The notes under the pieces: model-generated
Databases searched by the model: none
Told to the model about the DNA's origin: nothing
What the model saw: the letters and a program-made list of their open reading frames with translations, nothing else
Part shown: one piece after another, positions 1 through 8,127 of the stretch
Layout: every line of letters starts with the position of its first letter
Position numbering within the stretch: the stretch's first letter is position 1
Origin: Actinoallomurus sp963850195
GTDB lineage: Bacteria; Actinomycetota; Actinomycetes; Streptosporangiales; Streptosporangiaceae
Length of the DNA stretch: 64,000 bases
Direction: 5' to 3'
NCBI GenBank assembly: GCA_963850195.1
Contig: CAWKKD010000004.1
Location: forward strand, 310,001 to 374,000
Program-made: the position numbers and the translations under genes

Positions 1-1288
1 GGTCGAGGCTGTGGCATGCGCCCATTTCGACGCCGACGTCGTTGGGTGTGACCTTGGAGCGCCAGCCGAACTCGTAGACGTAGGTGTTCTCGCCCTCCGT
101 GCGGGCTTCGGCGACGCGGTAGGTGGGGATGCGGAACATCCGGTCGGTCAGGACGGCGGAGGCCACGCCGGGAGCGGCCTTGCGCGGGTAGACCGGGCCG
201 TCGACGTTGTAGGTGTCATAGGAACCGTCGGGGGCGCCGTAGGCCTTGATGCGCGGCTTGAACAGGATCGGTGTGTCCCAGCCCGCCAGGAAGCTGGTGG
301 TCACGAACAGACGGAACTCCTCCGTGGTCGTGCCCAGCAGCAGCGGGACGTGGCTGCCCTGCCCGGAGCTGATCGCCTTGATCGGCTGTTCACTGAGCAG
401 GTCTCCGTCGATGACCGGCATGAACGACATTCCACAGGAGGCGATGGTGCTCGCCCCGTACTTGGCGACGCTCGCGGTCTTGGTGATGTCGGCGCTGGTC
501 TGGTTCTGCGCATCGATCAGCGCGGCGACCTCGACCCCGGCCAGTGCCTCCACCGTGGCGGGCACGTTCAGGCGCTTGGCGACATCCTTCATCACCAGCG
601 CCGCGTCCTCGGGGCTCTGCCCGAGGTGGGCGGTGCCGCTCTGCACGATCGCCTTGTGGAACAGGCCGCTGCCGGTGGACAGCAGCGCCAGCACGCTCAT
701 CGCTCCGGCGGACTCGCCGCACACCGTCACGTTGTCCGGGTTGCCGCCGAACCGCTGGATGTTGTCGCGCACCCATTCCAGGGCGAAGAGCTGGTCGAGC
801 AGGCCGCGGTTGTCCGGTGCGCCCTCAAGGTGGCCGAAGCCGTAGACGCCCAGGCGGTAGTTGATGCTCACACACACCACGCCGTCACGGGCGAAGGTCG
901 TGCCGTCGTAGACGGGCACCGCGCTGGATCCAGTGGTGAAGCCACCGCCGTGAATCCACACCAGCACCGGCAGCGCGGCCTGCGCGTCGGGGCGCGGGGT
1001 CCACACGTTGAGGTTCAGCCACTCATCGGGCCGCTCGCCCACGATGTCCGGGTCCGACATCAGCTCCCCCAGCCGTCCGGCCAGCTCGGGCTTGGGCGCG
1101 GTGGAGCCGAGCGCGTGCGCCGAGAGCGGCGCCTCCCACGGCACGGGCCGATCCGGGGCGGCGAACCGGCGTTCCGGAGTCATCTCCGCGGCGTACGGGA
1201 TGCCGAGGAAACGGGTAATGCCGCTGTCCACGATTCCGGACACCGGGCCGTAGGTGGTTTGCACGTCGATCGTCGTCTGCTCGGACAC
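1..1288 (-). CDS. Type B carboxylesterase (3' end outside window)
   Basis: This is a serine esterase of the carboxylesterase B/lipase family, which hydrolyses carboxylic esters. The visible 429 codons read away from a GTG at 1288, preceded by a GGGGGA ribosome binding site. The oxyanion motif HGGG lies at residues 113-116 and the nucleophile elbow GESAG has Ser193, both in the usual places. The rest, including the catalytic His, runs off the left edge. No signal peptide is seen, so it is probably cytoplasmic. The PucR-type regulator at 1456-2523 lies upstream on the same strand, separated by about 170 bases, and could control it. The substrate cannot be told from sequence. Confidence 0.9.
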   Translation of the reverse strand, partial: MSEQTTIDVQTTYGPVSGIVDSGITRFLGIPYAAEMTPERRFAAPDRPVPWEAPLSAHALGSTAPKPELAGRLGELMSDPDIVGERPDEWLNLNVWTPRPDAQAALPVLVWIHGGGFTTGSSAVPVYDGTTFARDGVVCVSINYRLGVYGFGHLEGAPDNRGLLDQLFALEWVRDNIQRFGGNPDNVTVCGESAGAMSVLALLSTGSGLFHKAIVQSGTAHLGQSPEDAALVMKDVAKRLNVPATVEALAGVEVAALIDAQNQTSADITKTASVAKYGASTIASCGMSFMPVIDGDLLSEQPIKAISSGQGSHVPLLLGTTTEEFRLFVTTSFLAGWDTPILFKPRIKAYGAPDGSYDTYNVDGPVYPRKAAPGVASAVLTDRMFRIPTYRVAEARTEGENTYVYEFGWRSKVTPNDVGVEMGACHSLD

Positions 1289-1455
1289 GAGATTCCCCCA
1301 GGCCGGCAGCGCGCGCACCGGCGAGAGTGCCGGCCCCCTCGGCGGCGTCCCGCACCGTCCGGCGGGACAAATACTCACTGTACACGCGCAACCACGTACG
1401 GTATCCGACATGTGCATGTTCCATGCGAAAACGTTGCGCTCACTACGGGACCCGC

Positions 1456-2523
1456 TCAGTCGTTGAGGAGGCGCCATGTGGTCAGGGCGAGTCTGGTTCG
1501 GGTCAGGCCGGTGGGCTCGGTGAGTTCGATGCCCAGGGTCTTTCCGAGCTGCTCGAGCCGGCGGGCGATGCTGCTGTGGTGCAGGTGGAGAAGGTCGGCG
1601 GCCCGGCGTTGGGAGCCGGTGGTGCAGTAGGCGTCCAGCGTCTCGAGGTCTTCTGGGCTGCCGGCCATCCGGGCGATCGCGGCCACGTCGGCGTTGTCGC
1701 GTGCGGCCTCGTGCGGGATCTCGGCCAGGAGCGCCAGCGCGCCCAGGTCGTCGTGGCGGATGACGGGCTCGCGAGGGGTGGTGAAGCGGAGGGCGGTACG
1801 GGCCTGCTGCCAGGATCGGCCGGGGTTCTCGGCGGCGCCGATGCCCGCGCGTACACCCGAGGGGAAGCCGGCCGGGTCGACGGTGGTGGCCAGGATGACG
1901 CCGACGGCGGCGAGCGATGCCGCCTTGACCGGGCGGGCCGGGCAGATCAGGCCGCCGACCTGGTCGAGCGGAAGCTTCGACCGTACGGCGACGACGCGGA
2001 CCGGCAGGTCGGCGGCGAAACCCAGGAGGCGTAGCGCCCGGGTTCTGGCCGCCTCGTCGCTGTCGGCGCTGATCACGAGTTCGACGAGGGCGGGGTCGGC
2101 CATGGTCGTACGGGCCGGGCCGTACCTCTCGACGACCGCCGCGGTGGCGATGGCGAGCCGGTCCAGCAGCAGTTGGTCGAGTGGGCCGGGCGCACCGGGG
2201 CGTTCCAGCCACACCGTGCCGATCTCCTCGTCGTCGAGGGTGATCGGCGCCGTGGTGGACGCGGGTGGCGGCGACGCGGACGCCTGCCTGCCGTCGGGCG
2301 ACATACGGATCACCTGGCCCGTGCCGTGGAGCCTGATCCCCGCCACGCACTCGGCGAGGCCGGCCGAGGCCCGGGCCAACGCAGGGAGATCCACCCGTCG
2401 GCGCATCAGCGTGTCGTAGAACATGACGACGCGAATCGCGCCTTCGGCGTGCGCATCGAGTTGCGACAGCCGAAAGGCCAGTGCCTCCATGACGAGGAGG
2501 ATATGCGCCGATCGGTGCGTCAT
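1456..2523 (-). CDS. PucR/CdaR-type transcriptional regulator
   Basis: A 355-residue regulator with a C-terminal PucR-type helix-turn-helix (around TGSQRRAADLLHLHHSSIAR), preceded by a GGDEF-like central region, as in PucR/CdaR proteins. The N-terminal part is a short, poorly defined sensing region. The start is uncertain: ATG 2523 gives the longest plausible protein and ATG 2490 is an alternative, and neither has a strong ribosome binding site. It is divergent from the alpha/beta hydrolase at 2587 with about 60 bases between, so it may regulate that gene, the downstream esterase, or both. The ligand is unknown. Confidence 0.8.
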   Translation of the reverse strand: MTHRSAHILLVMEALAFRLSQLDAHAEGAIRVVMFYDTLMRRRVDLPALARASAGLAECVAGIRLHGTGQVIRMSPDGRQASASPPPASTTAPITLDDEEIGTVWLERPGAPGPLDQLLLDRLAIATAAVVERYGPARTTMADPALVELVISADSDEAARTRALRLLGFAADLPVRVVAVRSKLPLDQVGGLICPARPVKAASLAAVGVILATTVDPAGFPSGVRAGIGAAENPGRSWQQARTALRFTTPREPVIRHDDLGALALLAEIPHEAARDNADVAAIARMAGSPEDLETLDAYCTTGSQRRAADLLHLHHSSIARRLEQLGKTLGIELTEPTGLTRTRLALTTWRLLND

Positions 2524-2586
2524 TTCGGCGGAACGCCCGACGGATGGCGGATGAACGCGAGAAAGGCGGCCGACAGGATGATTGAC

Positions 2587-3483
2587 ATGGATCCCGAACT
2601 GGAAGCATTCATCCCGCTGTTCCCTCCGGCCGACCTGACCGACCCGATCACCGCGCGCAAGAGCCTCGCCGAGCTGGCCGCCTCGGCGCCGGCGCCGGAC
2701 ACCTCGGGAATGGAGATCGAGGACCGTACGGTGCCCGGCGACCCGGACGTGGCGGTACGGATCTATCGCCCGCACCACGCGCAGGGCGCCATCGTCTGGC
2801 TGCACGGCGGCGGGTTCGTCATGGGCGACCTGAACACCGAGCACCCGTGGGCCGCCCGTATCGCGGGTGCCTCCGGCGCGGTGGTGATCTCGGTGGGCTA
2901 CCGGGTGGCCCCTGAGCATAGGTTCCCGGCCGGGCTGGACGACGCGTACGCCGCGCTGACCTGGACGGCCGAGCACGCGGCCGAGCTCGGCATCGACCCG
3001 GATCGCATCGCGGTCGGAGGCCACAGCGCCGGAGCGGGGCTCGCGGCCGCGGTGGCGTTGCGGGCCCGCGGCCAGCAGGGGCCTCCGATCCGGTTCCAGC
3101 TGCTCAACCAGCCCGAGCTCGACGACCGGCAGGAGACCTGGTCGGCGCGGAACTTCACCGATACGCCCTGGATGACCCGCGACAAGCTCGCCGCGACGTG
3201 GCGGCACTACCTGGGCTCCGCGCCCGGCTCGCCGTACGCCGCCCCGGCTCGGGCCGAGGATCTGGCCGGCCTGCCGCCGGCCTACATCTCCACCGCGGAG
3301 TTCGACCCGCTTCGCGACGAAGGCATCGGGTACGGGCTGCGCCTCCTGCAGGCGGGCGTGCCGGTCGAGCTGCACCAGTGGCGCGGCACGTTCCACGGGT
3401 CGCAGGCGATCCTGTCCGCCGAGGTGTCGCAGCGGCAGCTCACCGAACTCGCGGCTGCCCTGCAGCGCGCCCTGGCCGAATGA
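2587..3483 (+). CDS. Alpha/beta hydrolase (HSL/acetyl-esterase type)
   Basis: A 298-residue esterase of the hormone-sensitive-lipase group. The HGGGF oxyanion motif lies at residues 73-77 and the nucleophile elbow GHSAG has Ser147. The Asp and His of the triad fit the C-terminal EFDPLRDEG and TFHGS segments. Starts at 2551, 2578 and 2587 are in frame; I chose 2587 because an AGGA lies eight bases upstream. The cupin gene follows after 14 bases, so the two probably form an operon. The substrate is not predictable beyond short acyl esters. Confidence 0.88.
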   Translation: MDPELEAFIPLFPPADLTDPITARKSLAELAASAPAPDTSGMEIEDRTVPGDPDVAVRIYRPHHAQGAIVWLHGGGFVMGDLNTEHPWAARIAGASGAVVISVGYRVAPEHRFPAGLDDAYAALTWTAEHAAELGIDPDRIAVGGHSAGAGLAAAVALRARGQQGPPIRFQLLNQPELDDRQETWSARNFTDTPWMTRDKLAATWRHYLGSAPGSPYAAPARAEDLAGLPPAYISTAEFDPLRDEGIGYGLRLLQAGVPVELHQWRGTFHGSQAILSAEVSQRQLTELAAALQRALAE

Positions 3484-3497
3484 AAGGACGTCCCACC

Positions 3498-3875
3498 ATG
3501 ACCGTCGACCTCTTCGCGTCCTTCGTCCGCCTTCACCAGGACGGCCGGGTGCACGCCGAGCAGCGAGCCTTCGACCCCGAGCGGGACGGCTGGCAGCTCA
3601 TGACGTTCCACGTCGAGACCGACGCCGACGTCCATCCCGACCATTGGGAGGTTCACCCCGCCGCAGAAGAACTCGTCTCCTGCATCGCCGGCGGAATACG
3701 TCTCTACCTGCGTCCGGAAATACCGGGAAAAGGAGAGGAGATCAAGGTGGCGGCCGGAAACGCGGCCATCGTGCCGCGCGGACGATGGCACCGCATCGAG
3801 CTCGACGCCCCCGGCGACATCATGTCCATCACCCTGCCGCGTGGCACCCGCTTGGAAAGGCGAACCGGAGCCTGA
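3498..3875 (+). CDS. Cupin-domain protein
   Basis: A 125-residue single-domain cupin. The spacing of HPAAEELVSCIAGG and the later VPRGRWHRIEL matches cupin motifs 1 and 2 with metal-ligand-type His residues. AAAGGAC lies upstream of the ATG. It follows the hydrolase at 2587 closely and probably shares its transcript. Such small cupins may be metal-dependent enzymes or sensors, and nothing here tells which. The next gene downstream, rox, has its own regulatory element and is probably a separate unit. Confidence 0.75.
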   Translation: MTVDLFASFVRLHQDGRVHAEQRAFDPERDGWQLMTFHVETDADVHPDHWEVHPAAEELVSCIAGGIRLYLRPEIPGKGEEIKVAAGNAAIVPRGRWHRIELDAPGDIMSITLPRGTRLERRTGA

Positions 3876-3915
3876 ATCCGCGGCTCCTTTCCACTCTCAA
3901 CGTATAGCGCACCAG

Positions 3916-3934
3916 GGGGCTTGCCACAAGACCC
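3916..3934 (+). promoter_or_regulatory. Candidate rifamycin-associated element (RAE)
   Basis: The 19-bp near-perfect palindrome GGGGCTTGCCACAAGACCC lies 103 bases before the rox start. From memory, the published rifamycin-associated element found upstream of rox, arr, rph and helR genes is a 19-bp inverted repeat of the form GGGGCTTGC..CAAGGCCC, and this site differs from that by about one base. I infer that it makes rox inducible by rifamycins. I did not see a second copy elsewhere in the window. Confidence 0.7.
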
Positions 3935-4037
3935 GGGTCGTACCGCAGAATCAGCGGCCGAGGCCAGAACTGCGAAACCCGGGGATGCGAAATGCGTGCC
4001 CAATGGAGCGGTCGGCCGAATTCAACGGGGGGAATTC

Positions 4038-5465
4038 ATGGTTGACGTGATCGTGGCCGGCGGCGGGCCGACCGGCTTGATGCTGGCCTGTGAGCTGCGG
4101 CTGCACGGCGTGCGGGTGCTCGTGCTGGAGAAGGAGACGGAACCGACCAAGGTGGTCCGCGCGCTCGGCCTGCACATGCGCAGCATCGAGGTGATGGACC
4201 AGCGCGGTCTGCTGGAGCGATTCCTCGCGCTCGGCAAGAAGTACGAGGTCGGCGGCTTCTTCGCCGGTATCGACGTGCCGTGGCCCACCCGGCTGGACAC
4301 CACGCACCCGTATACCCTCGGCATCTTCCAGACCGTCACCGAGCGCCTGCTGAACGAGCACGCCACCGAGGTCGGTGTCGAGATCCGGCGCGGCTGCGAA
4401 CTGGTCGGGCTGAGCCAGGCCGAACACGGCGTGACCGTCGAACTGGCCGACGGCGCGCGGCTTCGGGCGCGCTACCTCGTCGGCTGCGACGGCGGTCGCA
4501 GCACGGTGCGCAAGCTTCTCGGCGTCGGATTCCCCGGCGAGCCCAGCAGGGTCGACACGCTGCTGGGCGAGATGCGGCTGACCGCGACGCCGGAGACGCT
4601 GGCCGCCGTGATGGCCGAGGTTCACAAGACCCAGAAGCGGTTCGGCGCCATGCCCCTCGGGGACGGGGCGTACCGCGTCGTCGTACCCGCCGATGGGGTG
4701 GCCGAGGACCGTACGGTCCCGCCGACCCTCGAGGAGGTCAAGCAGCAGCTGCGGGCGCTCGGCGGCACCGACTTCGGCGTGCACTCACCACGCTGGCTCT
4801 CCCGCTTCGGCGACGCAACGCGGCAGGCCGAGCGCTACCGGGTCGACCGGGTACTGCTGGCCGGCGACGCGGCGCACATCCACCCGCCGACCGGCGGGCA
4901 GGGGCTCAACCTCGGTGTCCAGGACGCGTTCAACCTCGGCTGGAAACTGGCCGCCGAGGTCAACGGCTGGGCGCCGGAGGGGCTGCTCGACAGCTACCAC
5001 GCCGAACGGCATCCGGTGGCCGCCGACGTACTGGTCAACACCCGCGCGCAGATCCAGCTGATGTCCACCGAGCCGGGCCCCCAGGCGGTGCGCCGGCTGG
5101 TGTCGGAACTCATGGACTTCGAGGAGGTGAACCGGTACCTGATCGAGAAGATCACCGCGATCGGGGTTCGGTACGACTTCGGCGAGGGGCATGAACTGCT
5201 CGGCCGGCGCCTGCGCGACGTGGTGCTGAAGCGGGGACGCCTCTACGAGCTGATGCACGGCGGGCGCGGGCTGCTGCTCGACCAGACCGGCCGGCTCTCG
5301 GTGGCGGGCTGGGCGGATCGGGTCGACCACGTCGTCGACGTCAGCGAGGAACTCGACGCGCCCGCGGTGCTGCTACGGCCCGACGGCCACGTGGCGTGGG
5401 TCGGCGAGGACCAGCAGGAACTGCTCGGCCGGCTGCCGAAGTGGTTCGGCGCCGCTACCCGATGA
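4038..5465 (+). CDS. rox: Rifampicin monooxygenase-like FAD monooxygenase
   Basis: A 475-residue class A flavoprotein monooxygenase. The FAD motif GGGPTG is at residues 8-13, the DG motif (CDGGRSTVR) at about 150-158 and the GD motif (LLAGDAAHIHPP) at about 274-284. The N-terminal stretch with LEKETEPT and the MDQRGLLERF segment closely resemble Streptomyces Rox, which hydroxylates rifamycins at the naphthyl ring and linearises the ansa chain. GGGGGGAATTC before the ATG is a good ribosome binding site. The upstream RAE-like palindrome supports the assignment independently. Its 3' end overlaps the convergent XRE gene by 11 bases. Other phenolic substrates cannot be excluded. Confidence 0.85.
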   Translation: MVDVIVAGGGPTGLMLACELRLHGVRVLVLEKETEPTKVVRALGLHMRSIEVMDQRGLLERFLALGKKYEVGGFFAGIDVPWPTRLDTTHPYTLGIFQTVTERLLNEHATEVGVEIRRGCELVGLSQAEHGVTVELADGARLRARYLVGCDGGRSTVRKLLGVGFPGEPSRVDTLLGEMRLTATPETLAAVMAEVHKTQKRFGAMPLGDGAYRVVVPADGVAEDRTVPPTLEEVKQQLRALGGTDFGVHSPRWLSRFGDATRQAERYRVDRVLLAGDAAHIHPPTGGQGLNLGVQDAFNLGWKLAAEVNGWAPEGLLDSYHAERHPVAADVLVNTRAQIQLMSTEPGPQAVRRLVSELMDFEEVNRYLIEKITAIGVRYDFGEGHELLGRRLRDVVLKRGRLYELMHGGRGLLLDQTGRLSVAGWADRVDHVVDVSEELDAPAVLLRPDGHVAWVGEDQQELLGRLPKWFGAATR

Positions 5466-6285
5466 GCGTCTGGGTGCCGAGGACGGCGAGGAGCGCGAGG
5501 CGTTCGGCGTCCTCGGTGCCCGGCTCGGCCGTGTAGACCATGATGCGCAGGTCGCTGCCCGCGACGCTGAGCAGGTCGCAGTCCAGCGTCAGGGTGCCGA
5601 CCTTCGGGTGATCGATGGTCTTGTGTGACGCCTCGTGGCGTGCCACGGTCCCGGAGTCCCACAGCTCGGCGAACCGGTCACTGTTCGCCCGCAGCTCCGC
5701 GACCAGGCGCCGTAGCCGCTGGTCCGCCGGATACCGGTTCGCCGTCGCGCGCAACTCGGCGACCTGCGCGGCCTCGAGCGCGCGCCGGGCCTGCGGTGTG
5801 TAGCGGACGCGGCTGCCCGAGCCGAGGAAGTTGCGCCACACCGCGTTGCGCTCGTTGCCGTGGTACTCACCCATCAGGGCCGTGTACAGCGGGTTGGCCA
5901 GCAGCAGCGTCCACGTCGCGTCGCTGACCGCGACGGGCGTCCCGGTCAGCCGGTCCAGCATCCGCTGGACGCTCGGCGTGATGTACGCGGGCACCGTGCC
6001 CCGCCCCGGCGGTACGAGCCCGGCGACCTTGAACAGGTGCTCGCGCTCGGTGCCGGACAGGCGCAGGGCCCGACCGAGGGCCTCGACGACCTGCTCGGAC
6101 GGGTTGGTCGCCCGGCCCTGTTCGAGGCGGGTGACGTAGTCGACCGAGATCCCGGCCAGCAGGGCGAGCTCCTCACGGCGCAGCCCGGCCGCGCGCCGAT
6201 GGCCGCCGACGGGCAGCCCGGCGGCCTCCGGGGAGACCCGGTCGCGCCAGCGCCGCACCGTGTGCCCGAACTCCGTGGTCCCCAT
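5455..6285 (-). CDS. XRE regulator with MmyB-like ligand domain
   Basis: A 276-residue regulator. The N-terminal helix-turn-helix (RREELALLAGISVDYVTRLEQ, about residues 36-56) is followed by the MmyB-like PAS-type domain typical of actinobacterial XRE regulators that sit beside short-chain dehydrogenases. The ATG at 6285 has a GGAG just upstream. It is divergent from the SDR gene at 6387, and a 7-bp-arm inverted repeat lies between them, so it probably represses itself and the SDR. A second protein of this class is at 29838-30647. Confidence 0.88.
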   Translation of the reverse strand: MGTTEFGHTVRRWRDRVSPEAAGLPVGGHRRAAGLRREELALLAGISVDYVTRLEQGRATNPSEQVVEALGRALRLSGTEREHLFKVAGLVPPGRGTVPAYITPSVQRMLDRLTGTPVAVSDATWTLLLANPLYTALMGEYHGNERNAVWRNFLGSGSRVRYTPQARRALEAAQVAELRATANRYPADQRLRRLVAELRANSDRFAELWDSGTVARHEASHKTIDHPKVGTLTLDCDLLSVAGSDLRIMVYTAEPGTEDAERLALLAVLGTQTLIG

Positions 6286-6315
6286 GACTCCACTGTGCAC
6301 CGCCCCGCACGGATC

Positions 6316-6340
6316 TTCCTGGTACTGGCAGTCCCAGGAA
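6316..6340. promoter_or_regulatory. Inverted repeat, candidate XRE operator
   Basis: TTCCTGG and CCAGGAA arms separated by 11 bases lie in the 101-base gap between the divergent XRE and SDR genes. The left half contains CTGGTAC, which also occurs before the second MmyB-type gene at 29818. I infer an operator for the adjacent regulator. Confidence 0.5.
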
Positions 6341-6386
6341 GACGGGACGCCTGGCTGACCGCGCGGCTCCGCCGCATCGTGGAGGC

Positions 6387-7097
6387 ATGACAACGACACT
6401 GATCACCGGAGCGAACAAGGGTCTCGGCTTCGAGACCGCCCGCCGGCTCATCGGCGCGGGCCACATCGTCTACCTCGGCAGCCGGGACGCCGAACGCGGA
6501 CGCCGGGCCGCCGAGCGGCTGGGCGCGCGCCTGGTCCAGCTCGACGTCACCGACGACGCGTCCGTACGGGCCGCGGCGAAGACCATCGAGGCCGATGGAG
6601 GCCTGGACGTCCTGGTCAACAACGCCGGCATCGCGGGGGAGTGGACCGACGACAACACCGTGATCGGCGCCGCTGACCTGACCGCCGACATCATGCGGCA
6701 CACGTTCGAGACCAACGTCTTCGGCACGGTACGCGTCCTCCACGCGTTCCTTCCGCTGCTGGGGCGTTCCGCCGCCCCGGTCGTGGTCAACGTCAGCAGC
6801 GGCCTGGCCTCGCTGACCCGGGCCGCCACCCCGGGCACCCCGGCGTACGGCTACCCGGGCGTCGCCTACCCGGCGTCGAAGACCGCGGTCAACATGATCA
6901 CCGTGCAGTACGCGAAGGCGTACCCGAACATGCGGATCAACGCGGTGGAGCCCGGCTTCACCAAGACCGACCTGAACGGGAAGACCGGCGTGCAGACGGT
7001 CGAGGAGGGCGCCGAGATCATCGTGCGCGCGGCGCGGCTGGACCCCGAGGGCCCCACCGGCGGCTACTTCGACGCCGAAGGCGCCCTCCCCTGGTGA
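6387..7097 (+). CDS. Short-chain dehydrogenase/reductase
   Basis: A 236-residue classical SDR that should reduce or oxidise a carbonyl/alcohol with NAD(P)(H). The cofactor motif TGANKGLG is at residues 7-14, NNAG at 78-81, and catalytic Tyr161 and Lys165 lie in YPASK. The length is normal for the family. The basic NKGLG and SRD elements suggest NADPH. It is divergently paired with the MmyB-type XRE gene, a frequent arrangement in actinobacteria that suggests induction by its substrate or a related compound. The substrate is unknown. Confidence 0.92.
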   Translation: MTTTLITGANKGLGFETARRLIGAGHIVYLGSRDAERGRRAAERLGARLVQLDVTDDASVRAAAKTIEADGGLDVLVNNAGIAGEWTDDNTVIGAADLTADIMRHTFETNVFGTVRVLHAFLPLLGRSAAPVVVNVSSGLASLTRAATPGTPAYGYPGVAYPASKTAVNMITVQYAKAYPNMRINAVEPGFTKTDLNGKTGVQTVEEGAEIIVRAARLDPEGPTGGYFDAEGALPW

Positions 7098-7110
7098 CGG
7101 GTCACCCGTC
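7096..7110. terminator. Short hairpin between convergent genes
   Basis: GACGGG-TCA-CCCGTC spans the two stop codons of the convergent SDR and ADP-ribosylglycohydrolase genes. It has no T-run, and it could act as a weak bidirectional terminator. Confidence 0.35.
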
Positions 7111-8127
7111 CCAGGCAGCGCCCAGGGCGAGGAGGCGATCGCGGTACTCGATGTCACGCACCCAGTCCTCGGGCCAGGCCGCCGCACCGTGGTAGGCGCC
7201 GGCGAAGGCCCCGGCCAGCGCAGCGATGGAGTCGGAGTCTCCGGAGGAGTACGCCGCGCGCCGGACCACCGCACGCGGGTCGTCGGCCAGCAGCAGGAAG
7301 CAGTACAGGCCGGTGGCGAACGCCTCCTCGGCGATCCAGCCCTCGCCGGTGGCCAGGCAGGGGTCGATCTCCGGGTCGGCGGTGGCCAGCGCGGTCTCCA
7401 GGCGGTCCAGTACGGCCAGACACTCGTCCCAGCCGCGAGCGGTGAAAGACACCCGGTCGGGGTCGTGCGAGTGCTCGGCCAGATCACCCAGCCAGTCGGC
7501 GCGGTAGACGGCCCGGGACTCGTGGGCGTACGCGCGCAGGGAGGGCAGCAGTTCGGTGAGCCCGGCGCCTCGTGCCAGCAGCCAGACGGCGTGGGCGGTC
7601 AGGTCACTGGCCGCCAGCGCGGTGGGGTGGCCGTGCGTGAGCGCGGACTGCAACTGCGCGGCGCCGGAGCGCTGCCACCGGTCCAGACCCGGGATGAGCC
7701 CGACCGGCGCGGCCTTCATGTTCGCCCCGCAGCCCTTGGAGCCGACGTCGCTCGCCGCCTGCCAGGTACCGCCGCGGCTCAGCGCCTCACACGCCCTCAG
7801 GCAGGTCGCCCCGGGCGCGCGGTTGTTCTCCGGCGAGCGCCACCACTCGACATAGCGCTCACGGACCGGCGGTTCCATCCGCTCGGCCGTCAGCGGGCCG
7901 GACGCCAGCGCCTCGATCAACCCCTCGCCCAGCGCCAGGGTCATCTGCGTGTCGTCGGTGACGTAGGCCCTCCCCGAGGACCGGGGCAACGCCATCTCGC
8001 GCCACGGACCGCATTTGGCGGCGATCCGCGCGATGTCGTTGAACTCTGTCGGGAAACCCATGGCATCCCCGATCGCCAACCCCAGCAAGGCTCCTGTCGC
8101 TGCCCGCTTCACGTCTCCCTCATTCAC
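7102..8127 (-). CDS. ADP-ribosylglycohydrolase family protein
   Basis: A 341-residue member of the DraG/ARH family, which removes ADP-ribose from proteins or other acceptors using two Mg ions. The N-terminal GLAIGDAMGFPTE, the VTDDTQMTLAL motif (metal-binding TDD) and the C-terminal SSGDSDSIAALAGAFAGAYHG (GDSDS metal motif) are all present, so it looks active. The GTG at 8127 has GGAG six bases upstream. It overlaps the end of the ABC-F gene by eight bases, so it is probably co-translated with it. A second paralogue lies at 49595-50464 and a PARG at 32017-32832. Confidence 0.92.
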   Translation of the reverse strand: MNEGDVKRAATGALLGLAIGDAMGFPTEFNDIARIAAKCGPWREMALPRSSGRAYVTDDTQMTLALGEGLIEALASGPLTAERMEPPVRERYVEWWRSPENNRAPGATCLRACEALSRGGTWQAASDVGSKGCGANMKAAPVGLIPGLDRWQRSGAAQLQSALTHGHPTALAASDLTAHAVWLLARGAGLTELLPSLRAYAHESRAVYRADWLGDLAEHSHDPDRVSFTARGWDECLAVLDRLETALATADPEIDPCLATGEGWIAEEAFATGLYCFLLLADDPRAVVRRAAYSSGDSDSIAALAGAFAGAYHGAAAWPEDWVRDIEYRDRLLALGAAWDG

